Below, piece by piece: positions 23,313-35,271 of a stretch of 38,431 nucleotides of DNA. The stretch comes from Synechococcus sp. 8F6. GTDB taxonomy: Bacteria > Cyanobacteriota > Cyanobacteriia > PCC-6307 > Cyanobiaceae. The notes beneath the pieces were generated by a model, which was not told the DNA's origin, ran no database searches, and worked only from the letters and a program-made list of their open reading frames with translations. The position numbers and the translations under genes were made by a program. The number at the start of each line of letters is the position of its first letter. The stretch's first letter is position 1. Location: positions 1 to 38,431 of the forward strand of contig NZ_NQKZ01000019.1 of assembly GCF_002252665.1 (NCBI RefSeq). The letters run 5' to 3'.

Positions 23313-26189
23313 ATGGCCCGAGTGCCCGTGCCTGCCGCCGTGACCGAGCTGTCTGCCCCAGCCCCAGAAGCGGCCCTGCCCAAGACCGTCGCAGCCGAAG
23401 GGCTGCCCAAGACCTACGACCCGGCCGGCACCGAGAGCCGTTGGCAGCAGGCCTGGGAGAGCAGCGGTGCCTTTCACCCGGATCCTGCGGCGGAGGGAGA
23501 ACCCTTCTCTGTCGTGATTCCGCCGCCGAACGTGACCGGCAGCCTGCACATGGGCCACGCCTTCAACACGGCCCTGATCGACACGATCGTGCGCTTCCAG
23601 CGCCTGCGTGGCAAAAACGTGCTCTGCCTGCCCGGCACCGACCATGCCTCGATCGCCGTGCAGACGATCCTCGAGAAGCAGCTCAAGGCGGAGGGCAAAC
23701 GCAAGGAAGACCTGGGCCGCGAGGCCTTCCTGGAGCAGGCCTGGGAGTGGAAGGCCCAGAGCGGCGGCACGATCGTGGGCCAGCTTCGGCGCCTGGGTTA
23801 CTCGGTGGACTGGCAGCGCGAGCGCTTCACCCTCGATGCCGGTTGCAGCGCCGCGGTGATCGAGGCCTTCAACCGCCTGCATGAGCAGGGGCTGATCTAC
23901 CGGGGCGAATACCTGGTGAATTGGTGCCCCGCCTCGGGATCGGCGGTGAGCGATCTGGAGGTGGAGATGAAGGAGGTGGACGGTCACCTCTGGCACTTCC
24001 GCTATCCGCTCAGCAGCGGCGGGGGTTTCTTGGAAGTGGCCACCACCCGGCCCGAAACCCTGCTGGGCGATACGGCGGTGGCGGTGAACCCCAAAGACCC
24101 CCGCTACGCCGAGCTGGTGGGCCAGACCCTCACCCTGCCCCTGGTGGGGCGTGAGATCCCGATCGTGGCCGACGACCACGTGGATGCCGAGTTCGGCACG
24201 GGCTGCGTGAAGGTGACCCCCGCCCACGATCCCAACGACTTCGCCATCGGCCAGCGCCACGACCTGCCGCTGATCACGGTGATGGCCAAGGACGGCTCAA
24301 TGAACGAGGCCGCCGGCCGCTTCGCCGGGCTGGATCGCTTCGAGGCCCGCCAGGCGGTGGTGGCGGCGATGGAGGCGGAGGGTTTCCTCGTGAAGGTGGA
24401 GCCCTACCGCCACAGCGTGCCCTTTTCCGATCGCGGCAAGGTGCCGGTGGAGCCGCTGCTCTCCACCCAGTGGTTTGTGCGCACCGAGCCCCTGGCCGCC
24501 CGCTGCCGGGAGGCGCTGGATGCTGCTGCCACCGGCCCCGAACCCCGCTTCGTGCCGGAGCGCTGGAGCATGGTGTACCGCGACTGGCTCACCGACATCC
24601 GCGACTGGTGCATCTCCCGTCAGCTGTGGTGGGGCCACCGCATCCCGGCCTGGTTTGTGGTGAGCGAAACCGGCGGCCTCATCACCGACAGCACCCCCTA
24701 TGTGGTGGCGCGGGATGAGGTGGAAGCCATGGCGAAGGCCGAGGCGCAGTTTGGCGGCGGCACACATGCCCACCCGCTGGTGCTGGAGCAGGACCCCGAC
24801 GCCCTCGACACCTGGTTTTCCAGCGGTCTCTGGCCCTTCTCCACCCTCGGCTGGCCCGATGCCGATGCCGCCGATCTGGAGCGCTGGTATCCCACCAGCG
24901 TGCTGGTGACGGGCTTCGACATCATCTTTTTCTGGGTGGCCCGGATGACGATGATGGCCGGCGCCTTTACGGGTCGGATGCCCTTTCGGGATGTGTACAT
25001 CCACGGCCTGGTGCGGGATGAGCAGAACCGCAAGATGAGCAAATCGGCGGGCAACGGCATCGACCCGCTGCTGCTGATCGATCGCTACGGCGCCGATGCG
25101 CTGCGCTTCGCCCTGGTGCGGGAGGTGGCCGGTGCCGGCCAGGACATCCGCCTCGACTACGACCGCAAATCCGACACCTCCGCCACCGTGGAGGCCTCGC
25201 GCAACTTCGCCAACAAGCTCTGGAACGCCACCCGTTTCGCCCTGATGAACCTGGGCGGCGAGACGCCCGCTTCGCTGGGCGACCCGGATCCCGCCTCCCT
25301 GCAACTGGCCGACCGCTGGATCCTCTCGCGCCTGGCCCGCGTCAACCGTGAAACCGCCGAGCGCTACGAGGGCTACGGCCTGGGCGAGGCCGCCAAGGGG
25401 CTCTACGAGTTTGCCTGGAATGAGGTGTGCGACTGGTATCTGGAGCTGATCAAGCGTCGGTTGCAGGTGCCGGCGGATCTGGAAGGGGCTGCCCGCGAGG
25501 CGGCCCTGGCCGATCAGTGCACCGCCCGCCAGGTGTTGGCCAAGGTGTTGAACGCGCTGCTGGTGATGCTGCATCCGCTGATGCCGCACCTCAGCGAGGA
25601 GCTCTGGCATGGCCTCACCGGTGAGAGCGAGGCCACCTTCCTGGCCCTCCAACCCTGGCCGACGCTGGATGCCGCTTCGCTCAACGACCAGCTGGAGGCG
25701 AGCTTCGCCGAGCTGATCGAGGCGATTCGGGTGGTGCGCAACCTGCGGGCCGTGGCGGGCCTCAAGCCGGCCCAGCCGGCGCCGGTGCAGTTCGTCACCG
25801 GCCGCGGCGCGCTGGCCCAGCTGTTGCAGGAGGCCACCGCCGATATCACCACCCTCACCCGTGCCGAGAGCGTGGCGGTGCTCGATCCCGCCACCGCCGA
25901 GGCTGCCCGCGGGGGCGCTGCCGGTCAGCGGACCCTGGCCGGGGTGTGTGGCGAGCTCCAGGTGCTGCTGCCCATTGAGGGCCTGGTGGATCTCGATGCC
26001 CTGCGGGGCCGGCTGGAGAAGGATCTCGCCAAGGCCGAGAAGGAGATCGCCGGCCTGGCGGGCCGCCTGGCCAATCCCAACTTCGCCGGCAAGGCGCCGC
26101 CGGAGGTGGTGGTGGAGTGCAAGGCCAACCTGGCCGAAGCCCAGGCCCAGGCGGAACTGGCCCGCAAGCGCCTGGCGGAGCTGGGCTGA
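23313..26189 (+). CDS. valS: Valyl-tRNA synthetase
   Basis: 958 residues from the ATG at 23313; the upstream in-frame extension overlaps the divergent lipoprotein gene and is unlikely to be used. Class I synthetase signatures: HMGH in [16 protein letters not shown] in [13 protein letters not shown], the editing domain (about 230-400; [13 protein letters not shown] and [14 protein letters not shown]), an anticodon-binding helical domain, and a C-terminal coiled coil ([21 protein letters not shown] onwards). It charges tRNA-Val with valine in the cytosol. An essential single-copy gene in most bacteria. Confidence 0.97.
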   Translation: MARVPVPAAVTELSAPAPEAALPKTVAAEGLPKTYDPAGTESRWQQAWESSGAFHPDPAAEGEPFSVVIPPPNVTGSLHMGHAFNTALIDTIVRFQRLRGKNVLCLPGTDHASIAVQTILEKQLKAEGKRKEDLGREAFLEQAWEWKAQSGGTIVGQLRRLGYSVDWQRERFTLDAGCSAAVIEAFNRLHEQGLIYRGEYLVNWCPASGSAVSDLEVEMKEVDGHLWHFRYPLSSGGGFLEVATTRPETLLGDTAVAVNPKDPRYAELVGQTLTLPLVGREIPIVADDHVDAEFGTGCVKVTPAHDPNDFAIGQRHDLPLITVMAKDGSMNEAAGRFAGLDRFEARQAVVAAMEAEGFLVKVEPYRHSVPFSDRGKVPVEPLLSTQWFVRTEPLAARCREALDAAATGPEPRFVPERWSMVYRDWLTDIRDWCISRQLWWGHRIPAWFVVSETGGLITDSTPYVVARDEVEAMAKAEAQFGGGTHAHPLVLEQDPDALDTWFSSGLWPFSTLGWPDADAADLERWYPTSVLVTGFDIIFFWVARMTMMAGAFTGRMPFRDVYIHGLVRDEQNRKMSKSAGNGIDPLLLIDRYGADALRFALVREVAGAGQDIRLDYDRKSDTSATVEASRNFANKLWNATRFALMNLGGETPASLGDPDPASLQLADRWILSRLARVNRETAERYEGYGLGEAAKGLYEFAWNEVCDWYLELIKRRLQVPADLEGAAREAALADQCTARQVLAKVLNALLVMLHPLMPHLSEELWHGLTGESEATFLALQPWPTLDAASLNDQLEASFAELIEAIRVVRNLRAVAGLKPAQPAPVQFVTGRGALAQLLQEATADITTLTRAESVAVLDPATAEAARGGAAGQRTLAGVCGELQVLLPIEGLVDLDALRGRLEKDLAKAEKEIAGLAGRLANPNFAGKAPPEVVVECKANLAEAQAQAELARKRLAELG

Positions 26190-26196
26190 ACGCTTA

Positions 26197-26214
26197 GGAT
26201 GTATGCGTACATCC
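26197..26214. promoter_or_regulatory. Palindromic operator before vapBC
   Basis: GGATGTA-TGCG-TACATCC, perfect 7-bp arms around four bases, 24 bases ahead of the vapB ATG. AbrB-like VapB antitoxins bind such palindromes to repress their own operon. It also lies just after the valS stop (26189) and may serve in the short intergenic region alone. Confidence 0.65.
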
Positions 26215-26238
26215 AGCTCAGCTTCCTTGGGTTCCGCC

Positions 26239-26475
26239 ATGGCCACCACCCGGCTGTTCCGTAATGGTCACTCCCAGGCCGTGCGTATCCCTGCAGAGCT
26301 GGCCTATGGGCGCAGTGATCTGGAGCTGGAGATCGAGAGGGTGGGAGACGAGTTGAGGATCCGGCCAGCCGGGCGTCCCATTCGCGGCGCCTTGGCCGCT
26401 CTCTCCCGGTTTTCAGCCGATTTCATGGCCGATGGCCGCGGCGATCAGGAGCAGGCCGATCGGGAGGCCCTGTGA
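26239..26475 (+). CDS. vapB: VapB-type (AbrB-fold) antitoxin
   Basis: 78 residues. The swapped-hairpin AbrB DNA-binding fold is clear at the N-terminus: TTRLFRNGHSQAVRIPAEL, then LELEIERVGDELRIRPAGRP. The acidic/helical tail (FSADFMADGRGDQEQADREAL) would bind and inhibit the PIN toxin. The stop overlaps the vapC GTG start (GTGA at 26472-26475). Expected to autorepress through the palindrome at 26197-26214. Confidence 0.88.
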   Translation: MATTRLFRNGHSQAVRIPAELAYGRSDLELEIERVGDELRIRPAGRPIRGALAALSRFSADFMADGRGDQEQADREAL

Positions 26476-26885
26476 CCATTCGGCCCCTCTATCTGCTCGA
26501 CACCAACATTTGTATCTATCTGATGAAGGATCAGCCGCCACAGGTGTCTGATCGCTTCGCTGCCTGCCGGGTGGGGGAGGTGGTGATCTCGGCCATTACG
26601 GCAGCGGAGCTGGAGTTCGGCGTGGTGGCCTCCGGCGCGGAGGCGGATCGCAACCGCCAGGCCCTGGAACAGTTTCTGCTGGAGGTGCCGGTGCTGCCCT
26701 TCGATCGCCAGGCGGCCCGCGCCTACGGCCCTGTGCGCTGGGCGACGCGGCTACGCCGCCGCGATGCTCTCGACAAGCTGATCGCCGCCCATGCGCTTGC
26801 GCTGGAGGTGGTGCTGGTCACCAACAATCCCTCGGATTTCCAGGGCTACCCGGATCTGGCGATTGAAAACTGGGTGGACAGCTGA
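26472..26885 (+). CDS. vapC: VapC PIN-domain toxin
   Basis: 137 residues, GTG start overlapping vapB. PIN acidic residues are visible: Asp10 in YLLDTNICIYLMKD, Glu in ISAITAAELEFGVV, Asp in RRRDALDKLIAAHALAL, and the NNPSDFQGYPDLAIENW ending typical of VapC that cleave initiator tRNA or similar RNAs. No defects seen, so this pair appears intact. Confidence 0.88.
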   Translation: MTIRPLYLLDTNICIYLMKDQPPQVSDRFAACRVGEVVISAITAAELEFGVVASGAEADRNRQALEQFLLEVPVLPFDRQAARAYGPVRWATRLRRRDALDKLIAAHALALEVVLVTNNPSDFQGYPDLAIENWVDS

Positions 26886-26941
26886 TCAACCACATCCAGC
26901 AGCCACCAGAGCTACACGTGGGTATCGAGGAGCACCCTCAC
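26886..26941 (-). pseudogene. PIN toxin 5' remnant, opposite strand
   Basis: On the minus strand a GTG at 26941 opens VRVLLDTHV, stop (TAG), LWWLLDV, which is the unmistakable N-terminus of the PIN toxins paired with Phd antitoxins (LLDTHxxLWWL), interrupted by an in-frame stop. The rest of the gene is gone; vapC occupies the space. Too short for a normal gene call. Confidence 0.65.
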
Positions 26942-27019
26942 TGCAGGGCTGAGAAGACCTGAGCATCCAGCACCGAGTTCCCTCGTTCAGCTCGAACCAA
27001 CCTGAGCCACGCAGGCCTA

Positions 27020-27142
27020 TCAAGGGGGGTGATCCGCTGGCGGCACGCCGATGCGGCTGATTTGCACCTCTTCTCCCCCGGCTTCCACTTGCCGGATCAG
27101 CTCCAGACAGTGGGCGCGGAACTGGGTGACCGAAACGTCCAT
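27020..27142 (-). pseudogene. Phd/YefM antitoxin remnant
   Basis: From an ATG at 27142: MDVSVTQFRAHCLELIRQVE, then EVQISRIGVPPADHPP and a stop. The Phd core (VSVTQFRAHCLELI and the ITRHGKP-like strand) is clear, but a frameshift near 27045 ends it after 40 residues. It lies upstream of, and on the same strand as, the PIN remnant at 26941, the right order and spacing for a former phd-PIN operon. Bases 27143-27226 show nothing further. Confidence 0.75.
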
Positions 27143-27277
27143 CAAATCAGCTTGATGGCCTTTTTGTGCCGTCACCAAGCGGTCGGCCTTGCACCAGCAT
27201 GGGGGCGTGTTGCCTGACGCATCGCGCTGACCCCAGACCTCCTTCCGCCGGCGTGGCTGCCACAGCTGCTTGAGGCG

Positions 27278-27856
27278 TTGCGCTCCCCCTGGGGGGCGGC
27301 GGCCTTCGTGCCGCTTTATGCCCTCTGGGTCACCCTTCTGCTTCCCGGGGTGTGGGCCTCGATGCTGGCCGGAGCCCTGTACGGACCCTGGTGGGGCAGC
27401 CTGATTGTGTTTGTGGGGGCTTGCCTCGGGGCGGAGGCGGCCTTCCTGCTCGGCCGCACCTGGCTGCGTGGCTGGGCCCGGCAGCGGCTGAGCGCTGTGC
27501 CCAAGCTTTTGGCGATCGAGCAGGCGGTGAGTCGGGAGGGCTTGAAGCTGGTGCTGCTCACCCGGCTCTCGCCTGTATTTCCCTTTTCCCTGCTCAACCT
27601 CGCCTACGGCCTCAGCGACGTGAGCCTGCGCGACTACTCGATTGGTCTGATCGGCATCGTGCCCGGCACGATTCTGTTCTGCGGCCTGGGGGCCCTGGCC
27701 GGCGATGTGGCCCGCTTTGGCGAGGTGCTCTCCGGCCAGGCTGATCCCGGCACCTGGGCCCTGCGGATTGTGGGGCTGCTGGCCACCGTGGTGGTGGTGT
27801 GGCTGGTGGGCCGGGCGGCTCAACGGGCGCTTCAGGAGCCCGGAGATTCGGGCTGA
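27278..27856 (+). CDS. TVP38/TMEM64 (VTT-domain, DedA-related) membrane protein
   Basis: At least 192 residues. Multi-span membrane protein with the VTT/SNARE-associated signature: ALYGPWWGSLIVFVGACLGAEAAFLLGR, then LVLLTRLSPVFPFSLLNLAYGLSDV and IGIVPGTILFCGLGALAGD. The re-entrant Gly/Pro motif FxPFxxLN-like is present. The family is thought to move lipids across or within membranes. The start is uncertain: TTG at 27278 is used here, but the frame is open back to 27218 and includes a plausible N-terminal helix (LPPAWLPQLLEALRSP), suggesting a non-ATG start near 27227. Confidence 0.85.
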   Translation: MRSPWGAAAFVPLYALWVTLLLPGVWASMLAGALYGPWWGSLIVFVGACLGAEAAFLLGRTWLRGWARQRLSAVPKLLAIEQAVSREGLKLVLLTRLSPVFPFSLLNLAYGLSDVSLRDYSIGLIGIVPGTILFCGLGALAGDVARFGEVLSGQADPGTWALRIVGLLATVVVVWLVGRAAQRALQEPGDSG

Positions 27857-28056
27857 TCTGCGCTCTCTGCCTGGTCCGGATCGGGCAGGTTCCAGTCGCG
27901 CAGGGCGGCGATCAGCACAAACCAGGCCAGCCTTAGCTTTGCCGGCAGCCCGGAGCGGTTCGCCAGCTCGGCATATTGGGCCCGGCCGCAGGGCGCCTTG
28001 ATCCAGCGATGGATCGACGGCCGTTCAGCGCCAGGCTCTGGGGTGGGCAGGGTCAT
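27832..28056 (-). CDS. Small hypothetical protein, 74 aa
   Basis: 74 residues from the ATG at 28056; an upstream ATG at 28137 overlaps the ATPase start and is less likely. The sequence has a conserved look: HRWIKAPCGRAQYAELANRSGLPAKLRLAWFVLIAAL, with an acidic Pro-rich tail. It lies convergent with, and overlapping by 25 bases, the end of the VTT gene, and divergent from the ATPase. Function unknown. Confidence 0.5.
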   Translation of the reverse strand: MTLPTPEPGAERPSIHRWIKAPCGRAQYAELANRSGLPAKLRLAWFVLIAALRDWNLPDPDQAESADQPESPGS

Positions 28057-28135
28057 GGCCGAAGCAGCGCCGGGGATCTGAGTCTGGCCACCCTGCCTAG
28101 GTTGCGAGGGTTGCTGCGCCGCTGCAAGCCAAACC

Positions 28136-30862
28136 ATGCTGGACGCCTCGCCTCATGCGCAGACCGCCGCTGCCGTGCTGCAGCAGCTCGGCAGTGACCC
28201 CGCTGAGGGCCTTGCTGCCGCCGAGGTGGCGCGGCGCTGTGAGCGCTATGGCCGCAACGAACTGGCCGAGCCGCCGACCCAGCCGGGATGGCTGAAGCTG
28301 CTGCTTCAGTTTCACCAGCCCCTGCTCTACATCCTGTTGGTGGCGGGTCTGATCAAGGCTCTGCTGGGCTCCTGGACCAACGCCCTGGTGATCTGGGCCG
28401 TCACGCTGATCAACGCCGTGATCGGCTACATCCAGGAGGCTCGGGCTGAGGGGGCGATTGCGGCCCTGGCCCGCTCGGTGAGCACGGAGACCACCGTGTT
28501 GCGCGACGGCCAGACCCTGCGCATCCCCTCCCGTGATCTGGTGCCGGGCGATGTGGTGCAGTTGGCCGCGGGCGACAAGGTGCCGGCGGACCTGCGGTTG
28601 GTGGAGGTGCGGGATCTGCAGGTCGATGAGTCGGGGCTCACGGGGGAATCGCTGCCGGTGCTGAAGGACCTGGCCCCCCTCCTATCCGATACGCCCCTGG
28701 CCGACCGTCGCTGCATGGTCCACGCCGGCAGCTTCGTGACCTCCGGTCAGGGGTTTGGGGTGGTGGTGGCCACCGGTGATGCCACCGAGATGGGGGCCAT
28801 CTCCCAGTCGTTGCAGCAGCGCAGCAGCTTGAGCACGCCGCTCACGCGCCGTTTTGCCCGCTTCAGTCGGGTGCTCCTTTATTTCATCCTGGCGGTGGCG
28901 GCTCTCACCCTGGCGATCGGCCTGGGCCGCGGCCAGCCCTTTGCCGAGGTGTTTGAGGCGGCGGTGGCTCTGGCGGTGAGTGCGATCCCCGAGGGCCTGC
29001 CGGCGGTGGTCACGATCACCCTGGCGATCGGCGTGAACCGGATGGCGGCCCGCCACGCCATCATCCGCAAGCTGCCGGCGGTGGAGGCCCTGGGCAGTGC
29101 CACGGTGATCTGCTCCGACAAGACCGGCACCCTCACCGAAAACCAGATGACGGTGCAGGTGGTGGAGGCCGGCGGCGTCAGCTATCGCGTCACCGGAGGC
29201 GGCTACAGCCCCCATGGCGACCTGCTCGATGCCAGTGGTGCGGTGGTGGATCCCCTGCCCGACCCCCTGGATCAGCTGCTGCGCTGCGGCGTGCTCTGCA
29301 ATGACGCCCGCCTGATGCAGGAGCACGGCAACTGGAGTTGCCAGGGGGATCCCACCGAGGGGGCCCTGTTGGCGTCGGCGGAGAAGGCTGGCCTCACCCG
29401 GGCAGGGCTGGAAGGTCACTGGCCGCGGCTGGACGTGCTTCCGTTCGCCTCCGACCACCAGTACATGGCCACCCTCCATGACGGGGACGACAGCGAGCGG
29501 CTGCTGCAGGTGAAGGGCTCGCTGGAGGCCCTGCTACCCCGCTGCGCCGGCATGCTCGCCGCCGATGGTGCGGTTGTGCCCGTGACGGTCGCGGCGATCC
29601 AGGAGCGGGTGGATGCACTGGCCGGCAAGGGACTTCGCCTGATCGCCTTCGCGGCCAAGCGCCTGCCCCACCACCGTCACGACCTCAGCCACGAGGATGT
29701 GGAGAGCGGTCTGGTGTTCCTCGGCCTGCAGGGCATGCTCGACCCGCCGCGGCCGGAGGCGATCGCGGCGGTGGCGGCCTGCCAGCGGGCCGGCATCTCG
29801 GTGCGGATGATCACCGGCGACCACGCCGCCACCGCCGCCGCCATCGCTGCCCGCATGGGCTTGGGGGGTTCGGAACCGGCCAGCCAAGCCAGCGAGGCTG
29901 AGCCCCTGCGGGCCTACACCGGCCGTGACCTGGCGGCGATGGATTCGGCCCAGCTGGCCGCCGCCGCTGCCGCTGGCCAGGTGTTTGCCCGGGTGGCCCC
30001 GGCTCAGAAGCTGGAGCTGGTGAAGGCGCTGCAGGCCCAGGGGGAGGTGGTGGCCATGACCGGAGATGGCGTCAACGACGCCCCGGCGCTCAAGCAGGCC
30101 GACATCGGCATCGCCATGGGTCAGGGCGGCACGGAGGTGGCCCGGGAGGCGTCCGACATGCTGCTCACCGACGACAACTTCGCCTCGATTGAGGCGGCGG
30201 TGGAGGAGGGGCGCACGGTGTATCGCAACCTGCGCAAGGCGATCGCCTTCCTGCTGCCGGTGAACGGCGGTGAGTCGATGACGATCCTGATCAGCGCCCT
30301 GCTGGCCCGCGATTTGCCGATCCTGGCCCTGCAGGTGCTGTGGCTCAACATGATCAACTCGATCACGATGACCGTGCCCCTGGCCTTTGAGCCCAAGGCG
30401 CCCGACACGATGATCCGGCCGCCGCGGGATCCCCATGAACCGCTGATCACGCCCCGGCTGCTGCGGCGCATCCTGGTGGTGTCCGCCTTCAACTGGGTGC
30501 TGATCTTCGGGGTGTTCGAGTGGGTGCGGATCGGCGGTGGCAGCCTGCAGCTGGCCCGCACGGCGGCGATTCAGGCGCTGGTGGCCGCCCGGATCATCTA
30601 CCTGCTCAGCATCAGCCAGCTGGGCCGCAGCCTGGCCGCGCGGCTGCTGGGCCAGGCCGGGTCGGTGGCCCGGGGCCCCCAGCTGCTGCTGGGGATCGGC
30701 CTGGCCGTGCTGCTGCAGGTGGTGTTCAGCCAGTGGCGGCCGATGAACAGCCTGTTCCAGACGGCGCCGATCGGGCTCACCGAGCTGGGGGCGTGTGGCT
30801 TGGCGATGGTGGCGATGCTGCCGGTGGCCTGGCTGGCCAACCGGCTCGATCCCAGCGCCTAA
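28136..30862 (+). CDS. P-type cation-transporting ATPase (type II)
   Basis: 908 residues, complete. N-terminal cation ATPase domain, actuator motif ESGLTGESLP, membrane motif AIPEGLPAVVTI (the PEGLP of Ca2+/Na+-type pumps), phosphorylation site CSDKTGTL with Asp328, then MITGDHAATAAAIA and VAMTGDGVNDAPALKQADIGIAMG, and six C-terminal helices ending with TAPIGLTELGACGLAMVAMLPVAWLANRLD. It couples ATP hydrolysis to export of a cation; sequence alone does not separate Ca2+ from Na+/H+ types. It resembles the broken copy at 17045-19324 along its length, so it may have taken over the role or be the original. Confidence 0.92.
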   Translation: MLDASPHAQTAAAVLQQLGSDPAEGLAAAEVARRCERYGRNELAEPPTQPGWLKLLLQFHQPLLYILLVAGLIKALLGSWTNALVIWAVTLINAVIGYIQEARAEGAIAALARSVSTETTVLRDGQTLRIPSRDLVPGDVVQLAAGDKVPADLRLVEVRDLQVDESGLTGESLPVLKDLAPLLSDTPLADRRCMVHAGSFVTSGQGFGVVVATGDATEMGAISQSLQQRSSLSTPLTRRFARFSRVLLYFILAVAALTLAIGLGRGQPFAEVFEAAVALAVSAIPEGLPAVVTITLAIGVNRMAARHAIIRKLPAVEALGSATVICSDKTGTLTENQMTVQVVEAGGVSYRVTGGGYSPHGDLLDASGAVVDPLPDPLDQLLRCGVLCNDARLMQEHGNWSCQGDPTEGALLASAEKAGLTRAGLEGHWPRLDVLPFASDHQYMATLHDGDDSERLLQVKGSLEALLPRCAGMLAADGAVVPVTVAAIQERVDALAGKGLRLIAFAAKRLPHHRHDLSHEDVESGLVFLGLQGMLDPPRPEAIAAVAACQRAGISVRMITGDHAATAAAIAARMGLGGSEPASQASEAEPLRAYTGRDLAAMDSAQLAAAAAAGQVFARVAPAQKLELVKALQAQGEVVAMTGDGVNDAPALKQADIGIAMGQGGTEVAREASDMLLTDDNFASIEAAVEEGRTVYRNLRKAIAFLLPVNGGESMTILISALLARDLPILALQVLWLNMINSITMTVPLAFEPKAPDTMIRPPRDPHEPLITPRLLRRILVVSAFNWVLIFGVFEWVRIGGGSLQLARTAAIQALVAARIIYLLSISQLGRSLAARLLGQAGSVARGPQLLLGIGLAVLLQVVFSQWRPMNSLFQTAPIGLTELGACGLAMVAMLPVAWLANRLDPSA

Positions 30863-30871
30863 TCGAGGGGG

Positions 30872-33404
<2,533 letters not shown>

Positions 33405-33457
33405 CTCGAAATAAATTGCGTTGACTGGGCCAGAGTCTGACTGACTGCCAAGCCGGC

Positions 33458-34003
33458 ATGCCCCTCGAGCCCCTGCTGCCGCTGTTTCACCGTCTGGATC
33501 GGGAGCACTTTGACGGCTCATTGGCGCCCGCTGGCCAGCGGCTGGTGGAGCTGCGTTGGAGCGACGGCCGCATGCGTTGCACGGCAGGGATGTATCGCTT
33601 CGGTCGGCACGCCGATGGACGGCGCCTCTGCGAGATCGTGCTGTCGAGGCCCCTGCTCGACCCCCTGCCCCGCGCGGCCACCCTCAGCACCCTCTGCCAC
33701 GAAATGATTCACGTTTGGGTGGATCGGGTGGTGGGCGCTCAGGAGGTGCATGGCCCCCAGTTCCGGGCCCGGATGGCCGCCATCAATGCGGCCCAGAGCG
33801 AGTTTCAGGTGAGCATCCGCCACCGCTATCCCCTGCCGGCCAGCGTCACGCCGCCCCGCTGGTTGGCCTGCTGTCCCACCTGCGGCGTGCAAGCGCCCTA
33901 CCGACGCCGGGTGAAGGGCCTGGCCTGCCGCTTGTGCTGCGAGCGCCTCCATGGCGGGCGCTGGCATGCCAGCTGCCTCTTGCACTTTGAGCAAGCGGCT
34001 TAG
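33458..34003 (+). CDS. SprT-like zinc metalloprotease-type protein
   Basis: 181 residues. Metal site HEMIH (His81-Glu82-His85) in LCHEMIHVWVDR, with the third ligand side carrying EVHGPQFRARM, the usual SprT follow-on (HGxxF). C-terminal zinc ribbon: CCPTCGVQAPYRRR...CRLCCERLHGG. The family includes the eukaryotic SPRTN protease for DNA-protein crosslinks; bacterial members are little studied. It may be joined to the small gene at 34027. Divergent from the ligA operon. Confidence 0.85.
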   Translation: MPLEPLLPLFHRLDREHFDGSLAPAGQRLVELRWSDGRMRCTAGMYRFGRHADGRRLCEIVLSRPLLDPLPRAATLSTLCHEMIHVWVDRVVGAQEVHGPQFRARMAAINAAQSEFQVSIRHRYPLPASVTPPRWLACCPTCGVQAPYRRRVKGLACRLCCERLHGGRWHASCLLHFEQAA

Positions 34004-34026
34004 GGTCACGCCAGCTCGGCATCGCC

Positions 34027-34122
34027 ATGGGCGTGTTTCTCTGGACCCTGGAATTTGGCGGGTTGACCATCGCCCTGGTTGGCCTGGGTCGCGAGCGCTG
34101 GTTGGCGGGCCGGCACCGCTAG
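34027..34122 (+). CDS. Possible 31-aa single-span membrane protein
   Basis: ATG at 34027 gives MGVFLWTLEFGGLTIALVGL then GRERWLAGRHR: one short hydrophobic stretch and a strongly basic tail. It lies 23 bases after the SprT-like stop and 33 before the next gene. Low length makes this uncertain. It does not match known photosystem small subunits. Confidence 0.4.
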   Translation: MGVFLWTLEFGGLTIALVGLGRERWLAGRHR

Positions 34123-34155
34123 CTCTAGCGCTAGCTGGATCCCTAACCTGGACCC

Positions 34156-34707
34156 ATGCCTGAGTTTTGGTCTGATCCGGTTGAGCAGCGTTTTGATCGG
34201 CTGGTGAGTGCGGGCCGGCAGCTGGTGGATGGGGTGTCCGGCGCACGGCCTGGCTCCCGCTCAGGTGCGCGCTCGGCGGCCCGCGGCGATGGGCGCCGTG
34301 CCCGGCTGGATGGTTTGGGTCGTTGGGTGGAAAACAAGCTCGATTGGATCCTCGAAGACGACGACGACTGGCGTGAGCCCTGGCAGGAGACGAGGCCGGA
34401 ACCCAAGTTCGAACCCCGACCCGAACCCCGACCCGAACCCCGACCCGAATCCAGGTCGCAAGCCAGTGCCGCTGGGCCCTCGCGTCGCCGCCCCCTCGAT
34501 GCCATTTCCCGTCGCACCACGGCTGCCCAGCCAGCTGATCCCTCCGAGTGGCCCGACGACGACACCTTCACGCTGCCCCGTTGGCAGCGGCAGGCCTCCA
34601 GCAGCCGATCGGCTTCCAGTGCCTCGCCCTCTGACGGCCGCCCTGCTGCAGGAGATGGTGCAACCCCTGGCCGGGCCCTGCCCCGCTCCACCCGGCGCCG
34701 GGCCTAG
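34156..34707 (+). CDS. Hypothetical protein with Pro-rich linker repeats
   Basis: 183 residues, ATG start. N-terminal helices (FWSDPVEQRFDRLVSAGRQLVDG), a middle with GLGRWVENKLDWILEDDDDWREPW, then three full copies and a partial of a 12-base repeat (34410-34445) that encode RPEP tetrapeptides, then a disordered Ser/Arg/Pro-rich tail. No recognised domain. The repeat probably varies in number between strains. Function unknown; the acidic helix (EDDDDWREPW) is the most distinctive part. Confidence 0.6.
   Translation: MPEFWSDPVEQRFDRLVSAGRQLVDGVSGARPGSRSGARSAARGDGRRARLDGLGRWVENKLDWILEDDDDWREPWQETRPEPKFEPRPEPRPEPRPESRSQASAAGPSRRRPLDAISRRTTAAQPADPSEWPDDDTFTLPRWQRQASSSRSASSASPSDGRPAAGDGATPGRALPRSTRRRA
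34410..34445 (+). repeat. 12-bp tandem repeat, three copies plus partial
   Basis: The unit CGAACCCCGACC is repeated three times without mismatch, followed by a degenerate start of a fourth (CGAATCC). In frame it codes for RPEP in a linker, so slippage changes linker length without frameshift. Confidence 0.85.
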
Positions 34708-34749
34708 CCAGGATTCCTCACTAGCCTTGCCTCAGTGGCAAACGGTGCG

Positions 34750-35271
34750 ATGGGCAGCCTGGTGGCGGTTGGGTTTCCCAAGGCCGAGGAGGCCGAGCAG
34801 GTGCGGCGGGAGCTGGTCGACATCCAGCGCGAGCAGCTGATCGCCCTCGAGGATGCGGTGGTGGTGGAGCACGACGGCGAGGGTCAGGTGCACCTGCGTC
34901 AGGCCATCAACCTGACGGCGGCGGGTGCCCTGGGTGGCGGCTTTTGGGGCACGCTCGTGGGCCTGCTGTTCCTCAACCCGTTGCTCGGTGCAGCGGTGGG
35001 TGCGGGCGTGGGTGCGGCGTCCGGCTCCCTCTCGGACATCGGCATCAACGATGGCTTCATGCGGGAGTTGGGCGAGACCCTGCCCCGCGGCAGTGCAGCC
35101 CTGTGTTTGTTGGTGCGCGAAGCGACGCCGGATCGGGTGATCGAGCGCCTGCGCGCCCATGCCCCCCACGCCAAGCTGCTGCGCACCAACCTCAGCCACA
35201 CCGACGAGGATCAGCTCCGCGAACTGCTGGAGCGGGCTCGCCTGCAGGCCGAGGCCCTGCGCTTGGGTTGA
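34750..35271 (+). CDS. DUF1269-like membrane protein
   Basis: 173 residues from the ATG at 34750 (a GTG at 34735 is possible). N-terminal SLVAVGFPKAEEAEQVRRELVDIQRE, then LEDAVVVEHDGEGQVHLRQ, then a hydrophobic stretch with Gly-rich helices (AAGALGGGFWGTLVGLLFLNPLLGAAVGAGVGAASGSLSD), and a soluble C-terminal region (LPRGSAALCLLVREATPDRVIERL). This is the DUF1269 pattern, small membrane proteins of unknown function. Its end overlaps the convergent gene by about 60 bases. Confidence 0.8.
   Translation: MGSLVAVGFPKAEEAEQVRRELVDIQREQLIALEDAVVVEHDGEGQVHLRQAINLTAAGALGGGFWGTLVGLLFLNPLLGAAVGAGVGAASGSLSDIGINDGFMRELGETLPRGSAALCLLVREATPDRVIERLRAHAPHAKLLRTNLSHTDEDQLRELLERARLQAEALRLG

Noticed and set aside
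24297-26249. A 650-residue open frame on the minus strand
   Set aside because: Lies wholly opposite valS. Composition is His/Gly/Gln-rich with no recognisable fold; a common artefact of high GC.
28682-30436. Long minus-strand frames opposite the intact ATPase
   Set aside because: Antisense shadows of a well-supported 908-residue P-type ATPase.
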